A program made the position numbers and the translations under genes. DNA of 64,000 nt. Source: Brasilonema sennae CENA114. Lineage in GTDB: Bacteria > Cyanobacteriota > Cyanobacteriia > Cyanobacteriales > Nostocaceae. Under the pieces are notes generated by a model. It saw nothing but the letters and a program-made list of their open reading frames with translations, made no database searches and was not told where the DNA came from. Of the stretch, positions 54,834-63,690 are shown piece by piece (position 1 is the stretch's first letter; every line of letters begins with the position of its first letter). The stretch is taken from positions 5,988,340-6,052,339 of the forward strand of contig NZ_CP030118.1 in the NCBI RefSeq assembly GCF_006968745.1, in the 5' to 3' direction.

Positions 54834-55979
54834 ATGAACATGAACCGGAAAAAACTACGCGATATCGTTTTTTCCCTGCACCAATATATCGGTTTTTTTG
54901 TTGGGCTGTTGCTAATTCTCATTGGCTTGACAGGTAGCCTGTTAGTATTCGAGCAAGATTTTGACCACTTTATGATCGCCCAACAGTATGGACATATTAC
55001 TCCCCAACAGGTGCAGGTAGTATCCCCAGAGGATGTGGTGAATACAATACAGGCGAAATATGCCGCGCGAAGTGATCTGCATCTTTTTCGTATTTATTTG
55101 CCAGATACTCCTTCTTCTCCCTACCTTGGGCAGTTGTCAACTACTGACGATCACCGGACAGAGGTTTTTCTCAATCCTTATACAGGGAAAATAATAGGTG
55201 AGCGGATATCGGATCACACCCTAATCGGTATGATGCTTAGTCTGCACTACAGCCTGATGGCAGGTGAAACCGGAACTATAATTGTTGGAATTGCTGCCTT
55301 TTTAATGTGTATGCTGAGCATCACAGGTTTAATTCTTTGGCCCGGTTGGCGTAAGCTAATTGCAGGCTTCAAAATTAAGCTTAATGCTCATCCCCAAAGG
55401 GCAAACTTTGACATTCACAAAGTGGTTGGGATGATCACTGTGGTGTTTATATTCCTAACTGCCTTTACGGGCTTTTGTTGGAACTTTAGCTTCACTTCGC
55501 CGATTATCTACGCCGTGACATTCACTCCAGAACCATCCGAACCAGTATCCAAACCAATTCCTGGTAAATCGACCTTAGGACTAACAGAACAACTAAAAAT
55601 TGCTAATGCTGCCTTACCGAGTGCTGTGACCAAAAGCATTTACTTGCCTGGAAAACCAGAAGATGCTCTACAAATTCGCATGAAGCTGCCGCAGGAAAGT
55701 TCAGATTATGGTGATAGTAATGTTTATCTTGACCAGTATACAGGTGAGGTTTTGCGGGTTGATAATGCTTTCAAATTGCCGTTAGGCTCGCGCGTCCTCA
55801 ACTCCTTTATTCCCCTACACTATGGTACATTTGGTGGCTTACCTACTCGCATTCTCTACGTGTTTGTCGGACTTGCACCGTTAGTTCTATTTATTACTGG
55901 CTTTATGATGTCGTGGTATCGACATTGGGCTAAACCTAAAAGAGGCGATAGTGCAAAGGAACTATCACACAAACAATGA
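54834..55979 (+). CDS. PepSY-associated transmembrane protein (iron-regulated)
   Basis: About 381 residues from ATG 54834 (AAGGAG at 54820-54825; a GTG at 54825 overlaps it). PepSY_TM layout: helix 1 in HQYIGFFVGLLLILIGLTGSLLVFEQ, a periplasmic PepSY-like part, helices at about 145-170 and 195-220 (VGMITVVFIFLTAFTGFCWN), a second PepSY-like segment, and a final helix (ILYVFVGLAPLVLFITGFMMSW). The conserved His residues in helices (SLHQY, SLHYSLM, DIHKV, PLHYG) are suited to haem, and relatives are linked to reductive release of iron from siderophores. It lies 90 nt after the receptor, probably in the same operon. Confidence 0.88.
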   Translation: MNMNRKKLRDIVFSLHQYIGFFVGLLLILIGLTGSLLVFEQDFDHFMIAQQYGHITPQQVQVVSPEDVVNTIQAKYAARSDLHLFRIYLPDTPSSPYLGQLSTTDDHRTEVFLNPYTGKIIGERISDHTLIGMMLSLHYSLMAGETGTIIVGIAAFLMCMLSITGLILWPGWRKLIAGFKIKLNAHPQRANFDIHKVVGMITVVFIFLTAFTGFCWNFSFTSPIIYAVTFTPEPSEPVSKPIPGKSTLGLTEQLKIANAALPSAVTKSIYLPGKPEDALQIRMKLPQESSDYGDSNVYLDQYTGEVLRVDNAFKLPLGSRVLNSFIPLHYGTFGGLPTRILYVFVGLAPLVLFITGFMMSWYRHWAKPKRGDSAKELSHKQ

Positions 55980-55996
55980 AAAAGAATTAATAACTG

Positions 55997-56149
55997 ATAC
56001 CAATTTGAAAAAAGAATGCGACAGATACACACTCCCAAACCTAAGTTTCGTCTCGGCTTTCTTCATTTTGCAAAAAGCGATAATATCCAGGTTTCCCGGC
56101 GCAAAACTTTTCAAGACGAATTTTGAATGAGCGAATTTTGAATTGGTAT
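55997..56149. repeat. MITE-like element between PepSY and MFS genes
   Basis: Terminal inverted repeats ATACCAATTTGAAA (55997-56010) and TTTTGAATTGGTAT (56136-56149), differing at one base, enclose about 125 bp with no coding capacity. 'ATACCAATT' ends are typical of small cyanobacterial elements. It fills nearly all the gap before the exporter. Confidence 0.55.
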
Positions 56150-56183
56150 GACCACTGCAAATCTATAATCCAAAACTATATAA

Positions 56184-57482
56184 GTGCGTACTTTCATTAT
56201 TATCTGGCTCGGTCAGGCTGTTTCCATAATTGGTAGTAGTATGACCGCATTTGCCTTCACTCTCTGGGTGTGGGAACTCACAGGTCAAGCTACAGCACTA
56301 GCATTGTTTGGTTTATTTACGCAAGTGCCGCAAGTCTTAATTACTCCCATAGCTGGGGTGATTGTGGATCGCTGGAACCGTAAATACTTAATGATCCTTG
56401 GCGACACGGTCAGCGGGTTGTTGACCATCACTGTCTTACTACTTTACTCAAGTCATAATTTACAATTATGGCATTTATACTTGGCTGTAGCAGTTCAGGG
56501 CACATTTGTGCAAATTCAAGAACTAGCATACTTGGCATCAGTATCAATGATCGTGCCCAAACAGCAGTATAGTCGCGCTAGCAGCATTGCCTTCCTGGCA
56601 AATTCCAGCTCTGATATAATTGCACCAGCATTGGCAGGTGTTCTCTACGTAGTCATTGGTCTTGCTGGTATTTTAATTATCGATATCACGACTTTTGTGA
56701 TTGCTGTCAGCACACTGGTACTAGTACGTATCCCACAACCTACTATTGCACAAGCAGAAACGCAAAGTCACACAAACCTGAAGCAGGAGCTTTACTTTGG
56801 CTGGGACTATATTACTGCACGCCCCAGTCTGCTTGCCATGCTAGCATTGATGTCGCTGTTTTGGTTTACCTATAATCTTGGCAATTCACTTTCCTCTCCC
56901 CTGATTTTGGCACGTAGTGGTAATGATGCCAAAGTATTAGGTATTGTAGCTTCAGCAGCAGGGTTGGGCGGCATTATTGGGGCCTTGCTCGTCAGCACTT
57001 GGGGTGGTTTCAAGCGTCGAATACATGGAGTGTTGCTGGGTATGGTGGGTGCTGGCTTAAGCCAAACAGTGTTTGGTCTGGGGAGAGTACCGTTGATTTG
57101 GTTTCCTGCGAAATTCTGTTCATCTCTCAATTTTCCAATACTTGGCAGTGCCGATGAGGCTATATGGCTCAGGAAGGTAAGACCTAACGTGCAGGGGCGT
57201 GTTTTATCTACCCACTCCCTAGTTGAGCGGGTTGCTTCAACAGTAGCATACTTGATAGCTGGACCACTAGCTGACTACGTTTTTGAACCAGCAATGATGT
57301 CAGGGGGAAGTCTGGCACCCATCTTGGGTTGGATATTTGGCACGGGAAAAGGCGCGGGCATGGCAGTGTTGTATGTTCTCTCTTCACTCGGTTTGTTACT
57401 TGTTGGTTTAAGTGGATACGCCTTCCGCACACTGCGTGATGTGGAAATCATCCTGCCAGACCATGATACCAGTGCAGAGTAG
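56184..57482 (+). CDS. MFS exporter (EntS-like), probable siderophore efflux pump
   Basis: A 432-residue protein with 12 hydrophobic segments. MFS marks: the loop 2-3 motif in GVIVDRWNRKYLMILGD, and a central soluble loop (IPQPTIAQAETQSH...). The subfamily with VWELTGQATALALFGLF and DEAIWLRKVRPNVQGRV resembles the MFS_3/EntS group that exports enterobactin-type siderophores. It lies in the receptor/PepSY/ferredoxin-like gene row beside the synthase operon, so export of the product is the simplest role. The start is GTG 56184; the region upstream is a MITE, so its promoter may be new. The stop abuts the next gene. Confidence 0.85.
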   Translation: MRTFIIIWLGQAVSIIGSSMTAFAFTLWVWELTGQATALALFGLFTQVPQVLITPIAGVIVDRWNRKYLMILGDTVSGLLTITVLLLYSSHNLQLWHLYLAVAVQGTFVQIQELAYLASVSMIVPKQQYSRASSIAFLANSSSDIIAPALAGVLYVVIGLAGILIIDITTFVIAVSTLVLVRIPQPTIAQAETQSHTNLKQELYFGWDYITARPSLLAMLALMSLFWFTYNLGNSLSSPLILARSGNDAKVLGIVASAAGLGGIIGALLVSTWGGFKRRIHGVLLGMVGAGLSQTVFGLGRVPLIWFPAKFCSSLNFPILGSADEAIWLRKVRPNVQGRVLSTHSLVERVASTVAYLIAGPLADYVFEPAMMSGGSLAPILGWIFGTGKGAGMAVLYVLSSLGLLLVGLSGYAFRTLRDVEIILPDHDTSAE

Positions 57483-57533
57483 TTGGTGGCGGCGTGTCAA
57501 ACGAGCTTAGAATTCTTTGATTCGGAAGTGAAC

Positions 57534-58541
57534 ATGATTACCCAAGATTCTTTAAGTAATTGCCGTTTCTGCTGTATTGTTTCTAAAGCTAATGGCGAAG
57601 ATCCGATTGGCTCGGCACCCACTTACGAACACTGTCTGGCGATGGAGATGGGACTCCCTTGGACTGAAAAACGTTGGCAGGAAAATCCTGTGCTCGCCAG
57701 AGCGATCGCTTTCATCGAAAAACTGATTTCTGAGCATGGGATCAAGATTCGAGGTCAGTTGCTCGTTCCAGATAAAGAATACTCCTGTCCTGGTTACACT
57801 CGCCTACTATATTACCGCCGAGCTGCAAAGCTTTTTGCAAGGTTTGAAAAGTATGAGTTTCTCATCCCTGATTCTGAAGTTGGCTCTTTCGTGATGGCGT
57901 TATTGGAAACATTACTTCAGTCGCCAACTGTGCTGCCTGATTGGGAGCAGTATCAGCAACAATCCAGTCACATTCGTGAGTTAATGGTCTGTACTGATGG
58001 CAATGTTGATGTTGCCTGTGCCAGGTTTGGTTATCCCATCTATAGCAAGTTACGCTCTGAATTTGCTACTGCTTCTAGTGGAAAACTGCGTGTGTGGCGA
58101 TGCAGCCATTTCGGAGGACACCAGTTCGCACCTACCCTCATTGACTTGCCTTATGGACAGTACTGGGGTCATTTGCAGCCAGAAATATTGGAACTCTTGG
58201 TTTGGCGAAATGGTTCTGTCACAGGGTTATACCCGTTTTACCGAGGTTGGGCTGGTTTATCAAAGTTTGAGCAAATTGTGGAACGTGAGATTTGGATGCA
58301 AGAGGGTTGGAACTGGCTCAATTATCACAAAGCTGGTCAAGTTATGGCAATGGATGAACCAGATGAAGAGTGGGCCCAAGTACGCATTAATTTCTCGGCA
58401 GAAGATGGAAGTATTAAGGGTGCTTATGAAGCTAGAGTCGAGGTAAACGGTTCTGTCATGACAGCTTGGGATTCAGGGGATAAGCAACCGTTAGAAGAAG
58501 TGAAGCAGTATCGTGTCAGTCGTTTGGTCAAAGTGAAGTAG
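57534..58541 (+). CDS. sucrase/ferredoxin-like (thioredoxin-fold) protein
   Basis: About 335 residues from ATG 57534 (GGAAG just upstream); an earlier TTG at 57483 directly after the exporter stop is possible. N-terminal CRFCCIVSKANGEDPIGSA is followed by LPWTEKRW. The C-terminal thioredoxin-like ferredoxin part has CTDGNVDVACARFGYPIYS and VWRCSHFGGHQFAPTLIDLP with the HxGGHxFAPT motif. Such proteins bind a 2Fe-2S cluster through Cys and His ligands, and several sit in siderophore loci. Here it could pass electrons for intracellular reduction of the ferric siderophore (inference). It is the last gene of the uptake/export row. Confidence 0.85.
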   Translation: MITQDSLSNCRFCCIVSKANGEDPIGSAPTYEHCLAMEMGLPWTEKRWQENPVLARAIAFIEKLISEHGIKIRGQLLVPDKEYSCPGYTRLLYYRRAAKLFARFEKYEFLIPDSEVGSFVMALLETLLQSPTVLPDWEQYQQQSSHIRELMVCTDGNVDVACARFGYPIYSKLRSEFATASSGKLRVWRCSHFGGHQFAPTLIDLPYGQYWGHLQPEILELLVWRNGSVTGLYPFYRGWAGLSKFEQIVEREIWMQEGWNWLNYHKAGQVMAMDEPDEEWAQVRINFSAEDGSIKGAYEARVEVNGSVMTAWDSGDKQPLEEVKQYRVSRLVKVK

Positions 58542-58598
58542 CTCTGCGCCAAATTGAATATAATTTTCCACAGATGCAATCTTTAAAACTGACGATTT

Positions 58599-59483
58599 AT
58601 GCAACAAAATAAAGTAAGAAAAGCCGTGATTCCAGCAGCTGGTTTCGGGACTCGGTTGTTTCCAGCAACTAAAGTCGTAAAAAAAGAACTTTTCCCCATT
58701 ATCGATAAAGATGGCAGGGCAAAACCTGTGATTCTGGCAATTGTTGAAGAAGCTATGAGCGCAGGAATCGAAGAAGTTGGGATTGTGGTGCAACCACCAG
58801 ACAAAGAAGTTTTTGCAGAGTTTTTTAAAAGTCCACCTAAAAAAGAACTTTTCGACAAACTTTCACCCCAAAATCAAGAATACAGCAAATATCTTCAAGA
58901 ATTAGGCAGCAGAATCACACTTTTGACGCAGGAAGAACAAGAAGGTTACGGTCATGCTGTTTTTTGTGCTAAAAAGTGGGTGAAAGATGAGCCATTTTTG
59001 TTGATGTTAGGTGATCATGTTTACTCATCAGATGCAGAAAAATCCTGTACCAGTCAAGTTCTAGATGTTTACAGACAAGTCAATCAAAGCGTTGTCGGCT
59101 TGACAATCATGTCAGGAGAAATTATCCATAAAGCTGGCTGTGTGACAGGAACTTGGCACTTGTTTAACTTCCTTCTTTCACTCACGCAAGTTTATGAAAA
59201 ACCTTCTATTGATTATGCCCGTCAACATTTGCGTGTAGAAGGAATGGCAGATGATGAGTTTCTCTGTATCTTTGGGTTGTATGTACTGACACCGAAAATA
59301 TTTGACTTTTTGGAAGAACATATTCATCAAAATTTTCGAGAACGAGGAGAATTTCAGTTAACGTCTTGTCTGGATAGAGTGCGTCAACAAGAGGGAATGA
59401 CAGGATATGTTGTCAAAGGAAAGTGCTTTGACACGGGATTACCAGATGCGTATCGCCAGACAATAATTGATTTTAGAATTTAG
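58599..59483 (+). CDS. galU: UTP-glucose-1-phosphate uridylyltransferase (GalU-type)
   Basis: A 294-residue protein of normal GalU length. Nucleotide-binding start KAVIPAAGFGTRLFPATKVV with the catalytic Lys region KKELFPIIDKDG, then AIVEEAMSAGIEEVGIVVQP, EQEGYGHAVFCAK and LLMLGDHVY. C-terminal marks are FGLYVLTPKIFDFLEE and GYVVKGKCFDTGLPDAYRQT. It makes UDP-glucose (or a related NDP-sugar) for glycans and lipids in the cytosol. It is probably not part of the siderophore system, since no sugar-transfer gene is in the cluster, although the MycE-like methyltransferase is a sugar-type enzyme. Confidence 0.85.
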   Translation: MQQNKVRKAVIPAAGFGTRLFPATKVVKKELFPIIDKDGRAKPVILAIVEEAMSAGIEEVGIVVQPPDKEVFAEFFKSPPKKELFDKLSPQNQEYSKYLQELGSRITLLTQEEQEGYGHAVFCAKKWVKDEPFLLMLGDHVYSSDAEKSCTSQVLDVYRQVNQSVVGLTIMSGEIIHKAGCVTGTWHLFNFLLSLTQVYEKPSIDYARQHLRVEGMADDEFLCIFGLYVLTPKIFDFLEEHIHQNFRERGEFQLTSCLDRVRQQEGMTGYVVKGKCFDTGLPDAYRQTIIDFRI

Positions 59484-59522
59484 ATATTTGGCGATTCGCC
59501 TACTTTAGGCGAAACACCAGTG

Positions 59523-59678
59523 ATATCAAGTTCGCCTAATTAGTTACGATAAAACGACCTCACCCCCAGCCCCTCTGGGCGAGTTCACCAGAGGGGTGCC
59601 GGATAGCGTAGCGTGCCGTTAGGCATAGGGCGGGGTGAGGTTCTTCGTTTTTTATAACTGTTCATCCGAACTTGATAT
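59523..59678. repeat. 156-bp foldback/MITE after galU
   Basis: Ends ATATCAAGTTCG (59523-59534) and CGAACTTGATAT (59667-59678) are perfect inverted repeats. Inside, a long GC-rich stem is formed by the CCTCACCCCCAGCCCCTCTG side (from about 59558) and its counterpart CAGAGGGGTG...GGGCGGGGTGAGG (59590-59641). A GC-rich cyanobacterial element in an AT-rich gap, it may also serve as a transcription stop between the convergent galU and DUF1822 genes. Confidence 0.65.
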
Positions 59679-59686
59679 GATGAAAC

Positions 59687-60808
59687 TTACAACAAAAAGT
59701 CCTCAGTAACCACAAGATTGTTGAAACTGACTTCAACCTTAAATTGTTTGCCTAGGGCTTCACTAAATTCTAACTGAATGACTTTATCAGCTTCCCTTGC
59801 AGTGACTTCCTCACTTTCTGACTCAGATGTGTTGGGATTAAGAGTCACTCTCAGCTTCAAACCAGGCGGTAGATATTCCTCATTGTGATGTTTTTGATAG
59901 CAATGAATAACCTGTACAAGCACATCAACTTCATTATTTTCCAACCGTTTTAGATTGACAACTAAAGCTAAAGTTTGACCATTTAGTAGTAGTCCAAAAT
60001 CTAATTTTTTCGCCCCAGAATAATGTTCATTTATTGAGTGACTTCTTGCATAACCCCAAACATAGTTATTATCAAGCGTTTTCAGAATATTTTTGGTAGA
60101 TTGCCAACCCTCTTCAAAAACTTCAAGCCACCAATTGGTTAGGTTAACTAGTGTTTGAGTAGAAATACTTGTAGGCTGAGTTATATTTCGTATCTCTGTA
60201 TTATTGACTTCAACTACTGATGGTAAAGGAATAGCAGTTGGTGACAAGAAACGTGAGTATAACAAGAGATTGTTTATTTCAGAATCAAACCAAGAAAGCG
60301 GTAACTGATAATAACTATTAGATTTTACCTCCAAATTAATTGATTGCCAATATTTAACGAGTTCGTCATAACGCAAAAAACCATGAATATTTAATTGTTC
60401 TTCCTCTTCTAAAATTTCCAGCAAGACATAGAAGTGAGCAACCCTTTTTGGTGAAGTGATAATTTTTTGTGATACAGTGACAAAATCATCAATCAGATTA
60501 TCTATGATAATTAAGCAAAGGCGAAATTCACCAATATTGAGATAACAAACATCATCAATTAGATTCTCACCACTGTCTTGATTAATTTTGAGATTTGGAT
60601 TTCGTTCTTTTAGGTAATTTTCAAAGCCGAGTTGTGCTAATGCGTTTAAATAAAATTTCCATTGGCTAATCTCGCCGAATTGGTTAAAATTATTCTCGCT
60701 GATGACTTGTGCTTCCTCAAAAAAATCTGGTTCTAGCAAAACAACTTTTGGGGAAAATATTATTCTCCTCTTTTGTGTTGTAAGTATAGATTTTTCAGAT
60801 ATATTCAT
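59687..60808 (-). CDS. DUF1822 family protein
   Basis: A 373-residue cytosolic-looking protein with no membrane segment. Family marks of DUF1822 (cyanobacteria only): FGEISQWKFYLNALAQLGFENYL, IDDVCYLNIGEFRLCLI, HFYVLLEILEEEEQLNIHGFLRYDELV, SWFDSEINNLLLYSRFL and NLTNWWLEVFEEGWQ, then a beta-rich C-terminal part (LLLNGQTLALVVNLKRLENNEVDVLVQVIHC). The function is unknown. GGGGAG precedes ATG 60808. It follows the sigma-like gene by 63 nt on the same strand, a pairing I associate with this family, so the two probably act together, possibly as regulator and partner. Confidence 0.85.
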   Translation of the reverse strand: MNISEKSILTTQKRRIIFSPKVVLLEPDFFEEAQVISENNFNQFGEISQWKFYLNALAQLGFENYLKERNPNLKINQDSGENLIDDVCYLNIGEFRLCLIIIDNLIDDFVTVSQKIITSPKRVAHFYVLLEILEEEEQLNIHGFLRYDELVKYWQSINLEVKSNSYYQLPLSWFDSEINNLLLYSRFLSPTAIPLPSVVEVNNTEIRNITQPTSISTQTLVNLTNWWLEVFEEGWQSTKNILKTLDNNYVWGYARSHSINEHYSGAKKLDFGLLLNGQTLALVVNLKRLENNEVDVLVQVIHCYQKHHNEEYLPPGLKLRVTLNPNTSESESEEVTAREADKVIQLEFSEALGKQFKVEVSFNNLVVTEDFLL

Positions 60809-60871
60809 CTTTTATCTCCCCATTGATCATCTCATGAAAAAGCAATGTATATTTGTTAGTATATATCTTGT

Positions 60872-62350
60872 TTATGCTGCGTAGGATGAATCACTAAGGT
60901 AAACGCAGATTTGTTTAGCGAATAAGCTATTTTTACTTTGTTTTTTCCCACTAAGTAATTCTGCTTTTGCCTGTTTGAATGTTTGATTCCAGGCAAAATC
61001 TCTAATTTCCGCAACAATATTTTTTAGAGATTCAGGTTCCTGAGAAATTCTTGTTGACTGAGATTGATTCAGCGATTGTAAAAGTTTCTCCAAAAAAATC
61101 TCCTCTGTTCGATACTGGACAATTTCCAAAAAATTTTCTAACTGCATAATACGTCTGGCTTTACTCCATTCGATTCCCCAATGTTTACCAATTTCACTTA
61201 AGGATATACTCTCTTGGTAATAAAGTCGCAAGCCTTCCGGTAATCGTTGAGCAAAATTTTTGTAACCTTTACTTTTTTTCAAATCTTCAATCCGCTGGTG
61301 AATCACCTCTCCTATTGTTTCATATAACACCTGTTCAAACAAGTCTTTACAGATTTCTTGTAATCTTTCAAATTCTACGTCCTCCGGCTCGCGGTCTGTA
61401 TGATAAGGTAATTCTGGATTGGGAAAATAATCATTGGTTGAATTATCATACACTTCCATAGGTACAGTTTTGGTACTACCTGTTTTTTTGTAAAGCCAGT
61501 CTTGACGTAAGCTTTCTGCTATATGTTTGAGATGATAAATTAATGTATTCTGAGAAATAATAAGATTTTTTTGCTGCAACAAATACAGCATTTCTTGCAG
61601 TTGGCTTGGTGTTGGTTCAGAACAGCGCCCTTTTTGGCGTTTTTTTAGTCTGTCTCGTTGGTACACTGTTTTAAAAGCTTTTACAATTTCATAGTCTTCT
61701 GTTGAAAGAAGCCCAGACAAAGAACGGGTTACAGATTTACATAGTAGTCCCCAATCACTAGGAGTCGCTAACCCAAACTCCCACAAAAATGACTTAATTT
61801 CTTCATTCTGGCGGGTGAGTCTGTGAATCCAATTATCTAAGCTTTCGTTAGAGCCTAAGTTGGGATTAAAGCTGCGCAAAATGTCAACGCTAAAAAATTT
61901 TCCGCCTTTTGCTATGGGTCGAGTCGTGCCATCATGGTTATTCAAGATATATTGAGTTTTACCCTCACTATCTAAAATCACCAGTGCTTTACCATCATCG
62001 TTTAAAACGAAGGGAAGTAAATCGGTGTACTTAAAAAGATTTTCTGCACTGACATTGTAGATGTGAGGGATGGTTTTGCAGGTGATGAGAATTCTGTGTG
62101 AAACATAGCAGCGTAGACAAAGTCCGGCGATCGCACGTTGATAGATGTCGTCATCTAAACGAAAAATGTTCCACAAAACTGTTTGAACTTGTTTATTTTC
62201 TTCTGTCGATAGTGTGGGTTTGTTGCTTAAGTGAGGGAATTGTGTTTTCAAAAACTCCTTAGCTTTAGAGATTTCTCTGTGGTGTTTTAGATGAACATCT
62301 TTCCCTATAGGAAGTATCTGCATTTGCCAATATTTAGTTGGTGATGCCAT
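60872..62350 (-). CDS. sigma-factor-like / HTH regulator paired with DUF1822
   Basis: A 492-residue protein. The middle and C-terminal parts look like a divergent sigma70-type factor: a helical core (LLQQKNLIISQNTLIYHLKHIAESLRQDWLYKK), an acidic linker, then a region-4-like helix-turn-helix, RLYYQESISLSEIGKHWGIEWSKARRI. The N-terminal about 220 residues are of unknown fold and include a Cys-containing segment (AGLCLRCYVSHRILITCKTIP). Classical region 2 motifs are weak, so promoter recognition is not proven. A perfect 16-nt palindrome touches its start codon. Cotranscribed with the DUF1822 gene. Confidence 0.65.
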   Translation of the reverse strand: MASPTKYWQMQILPIGKDVHLKHHREISKAKEFLKTQFPHLSNKPTLSTEENKQVQTVLWNIFRLDDDIYQRAIAGLCLRCYVSHRILITCKTIPHIYNVSAENLFKYTDLLPFVLNDDGKALVILDSEGKTQYILNNHDGTTRPIAKGGKFFSVDILRSFNPNLGSNESLDNWIHRLTRQNEEIKSFLWEFGLATPSDWGLLCKSVTRSLSGLLSTEDYEIVKAFKTVYQRDRLKKRQKGRCSEPTPSQLQEMLYLLQQKNLIISQNTLIYHLKHIAESLRQDWLYKKTGSTKTVPMEVYDNSTNDYFPNPELPYHTDREPEDVEFERLQEICKDLFEQVLYETIGEVIHQRIEDLKKSKGYKNFAQRLPEGLRLYYQESISLSEIGKHWGIEWSKARRIMQLENFLEIVQYRTEEIFLEKLLQSLNQSQSTRISQEPESLKNIVAEIRDFAWNQTFKQAKAELLSGKKQSKNSLFAKQICVYLSDSSYAA

Positions 62351-62366
62351 AGTAATTTAAATTACT
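62351..62366. promoter_or_regulatory. perfect palindrome AGTAATTTAAATTACT at the start codon of the sigma-like gene
   Basis: A 16-nt perfect dyad directly abuts the ATG (62348-62350, minus strand) and occupies the place of the ribosome site, for which no purine-rich match is visible. A regulator bound here would block initiation, and in RNA the stem would mask the start. Confidence 0.45.
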
Positions 62367-62732
62367 TAACGCTTGGTAAAACACGATATTGCGAAGCAGC
62401 ACCAGAGACTATTTTTTGATTCATCTTCTGGGCGCTATATTTATATAGGTTTGATTTTGGGAAGATATGCAGTTTTGGGGAATGGGAAGCCGATGAAGGT
62501 AGATATACCAATTTACAGGCATTTTCAGGTAAATAGACCACAGTCATAGAGGTGCAATGCCTTGCATCCTTAAAAGTGGTGTAGTTCATTTATGTGAAAA
62601 CTGCTAGCTCATAAATTTTGGGCGAACGCACCCAACAAAGAGGAGCACGATCGCGCTCCTGGAAAAAAGAACATATGCTTTGACTCTGGGTATTTAGGTA
62701 AAGATACTAAATATTAGTACTTATATTAACTT
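62367..62732. other. intergenic region with GC hairpin
   Basis: No convincing gene; a 75-codon frame (62362-62589, minus) has no family resemblance. AGGAGC..GCTCCT (62642-62661, around CGATCG) could be a weak terminator for the 181-aa gene on the minus strand. ATTTAC/GTAAAT arms lie near 62511-62534. Confidence 0.4.
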
Positions 62733-63278
62733 TTAAGCGTATCCGAGATTTGATTTTAATTCTGCAAGCCAATTTTGAGCATATTTGTTAGCTAGAGGTT
62801 TTACAATCTCTCTACCAACCATTTCTTCCATTATCTCATCATTGATGAGATAATAGATGATAGCCTCAAATTTATCAAAGTAAGTCGTTATCAAACCTGC
62901 CTTTGCTTCTTCAGATAAACAAGAATTTGCTGTTAAGTTGCATAGCTCATTAAACAAATTTGCTACTGTTTCATTGCTAAGTAACAAATCTGCTACTTGG
63001 TTGCTTATATCCCCTGGTATAAACATTTCACTAATTCCATCAAGACTAGCCCCAACTGAACGACCCAGAGCTTCGCCTGCGAATCCAGCTATAGAACCTC
63101 CAGCTGCCAAGATAACAAACTTAACGGCATATTTTTTAACCAACTCTTCTGACTCTAAATATTCTTTTTCTTCATCAAAAATAAAGTCGCTTAAAACGTA
63201 TCCAGCAGCCCCACCTAGAGGACCTGCGGCTACACCTCCAACTAATCCCAACCCCATCTTTGCCAAAAGTTGTATCAT
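62733..63278 (-). CDS. 181-aa hypothetical protein with glycine-rich hydrophobic segments
   Basis: I do not recognise a family. Residues 5-28 (AKMGLGLVGGVAAGPLGGAAGYV) and about 52-75 (FVILAAGGSIAGFAGEALGRSVG) are glycine-zipper-like helices, separated by an acidic stretch (DEEKEYLESEELVKKYA). The rest is helical and acidic with two Cys (LCNLTANSCLSEE). The layout suggests a membrane-associated or pore-like protein. It stands alone. A start at ATG 63278 is plausible; nothing in the neighbourhood gives a role. Confidence 0.6.
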   Translation of the reverse strand: MIQLLAKMGLGLVGGVAAGPLGGAAGYVLSDFIFDEEKEYLESEELVKKYAVKFVILAAGGSIAGFAGEALGRSVGASLDGISEMFIPGDISNQVADLLLSNETVANLFNELCNLTANSCLSEEAKAGLITTYFDKFEAIIYYLINDEIMEEMVGREIVKPLANKYAQNWLAELKSNLGYA

Positions 63279-63690
63279 GATGATTACTCCAAAACTTTTT
63301 TGTTGAGCAGAAAGAGAAACTTAAAGTAATTGTTTTCTCTGCTTCCACTTTTAAATAAGTTCAGGTTCAATCAACCCATACACTTAGTTGAAATAGTTGA
63401 TATAATTCTCAATAAATAAAAGAGCTACATTTATAACCGTTGGCGAGAGTGGGCGACTGGTGCAAGATGTTGGTTAACGTTTCTGAGTGCCGATACCGTC
63501 ACATAAAGTGCGATCGCTTGTTATCCACCTAAAGATATAAGTAAATGTGACTAAACTTCCATTTGGGTCACACAAGTGTATAAGTCGATTGGACTTAAAC
63601 CTATTTAAAAGTAGAAGCAGGAAAACAAGCAATTAGCTTGAGTTCCTCCTTCTGCTTAAAAGAAAATCACACCATCAAAAAAAAATTCCT
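63279..63690. other. intergenic leader with a long imperfect hairpin
   Basis: No gene. An imperfect stem spans 63613-63656: inner CAAGC-AATTA-GCTTG (63626-63640), with outer AGAAGCAGGAA facing TTCCTCCTTCTGCTT. It ends about 35 nt upstream of the next start codon and would lie in the 5' leader of that gene. A HIP1-like GCGATCGC is at about 63510. Confidence 0.45.

Noticed and set aside
62733..63278. Ribosomal peptide (bacteriocin) precursor with GG leader
   Set aside because: Too long, the GG lies inside a hydrophobic helix, and no modification or export genes are nearby.
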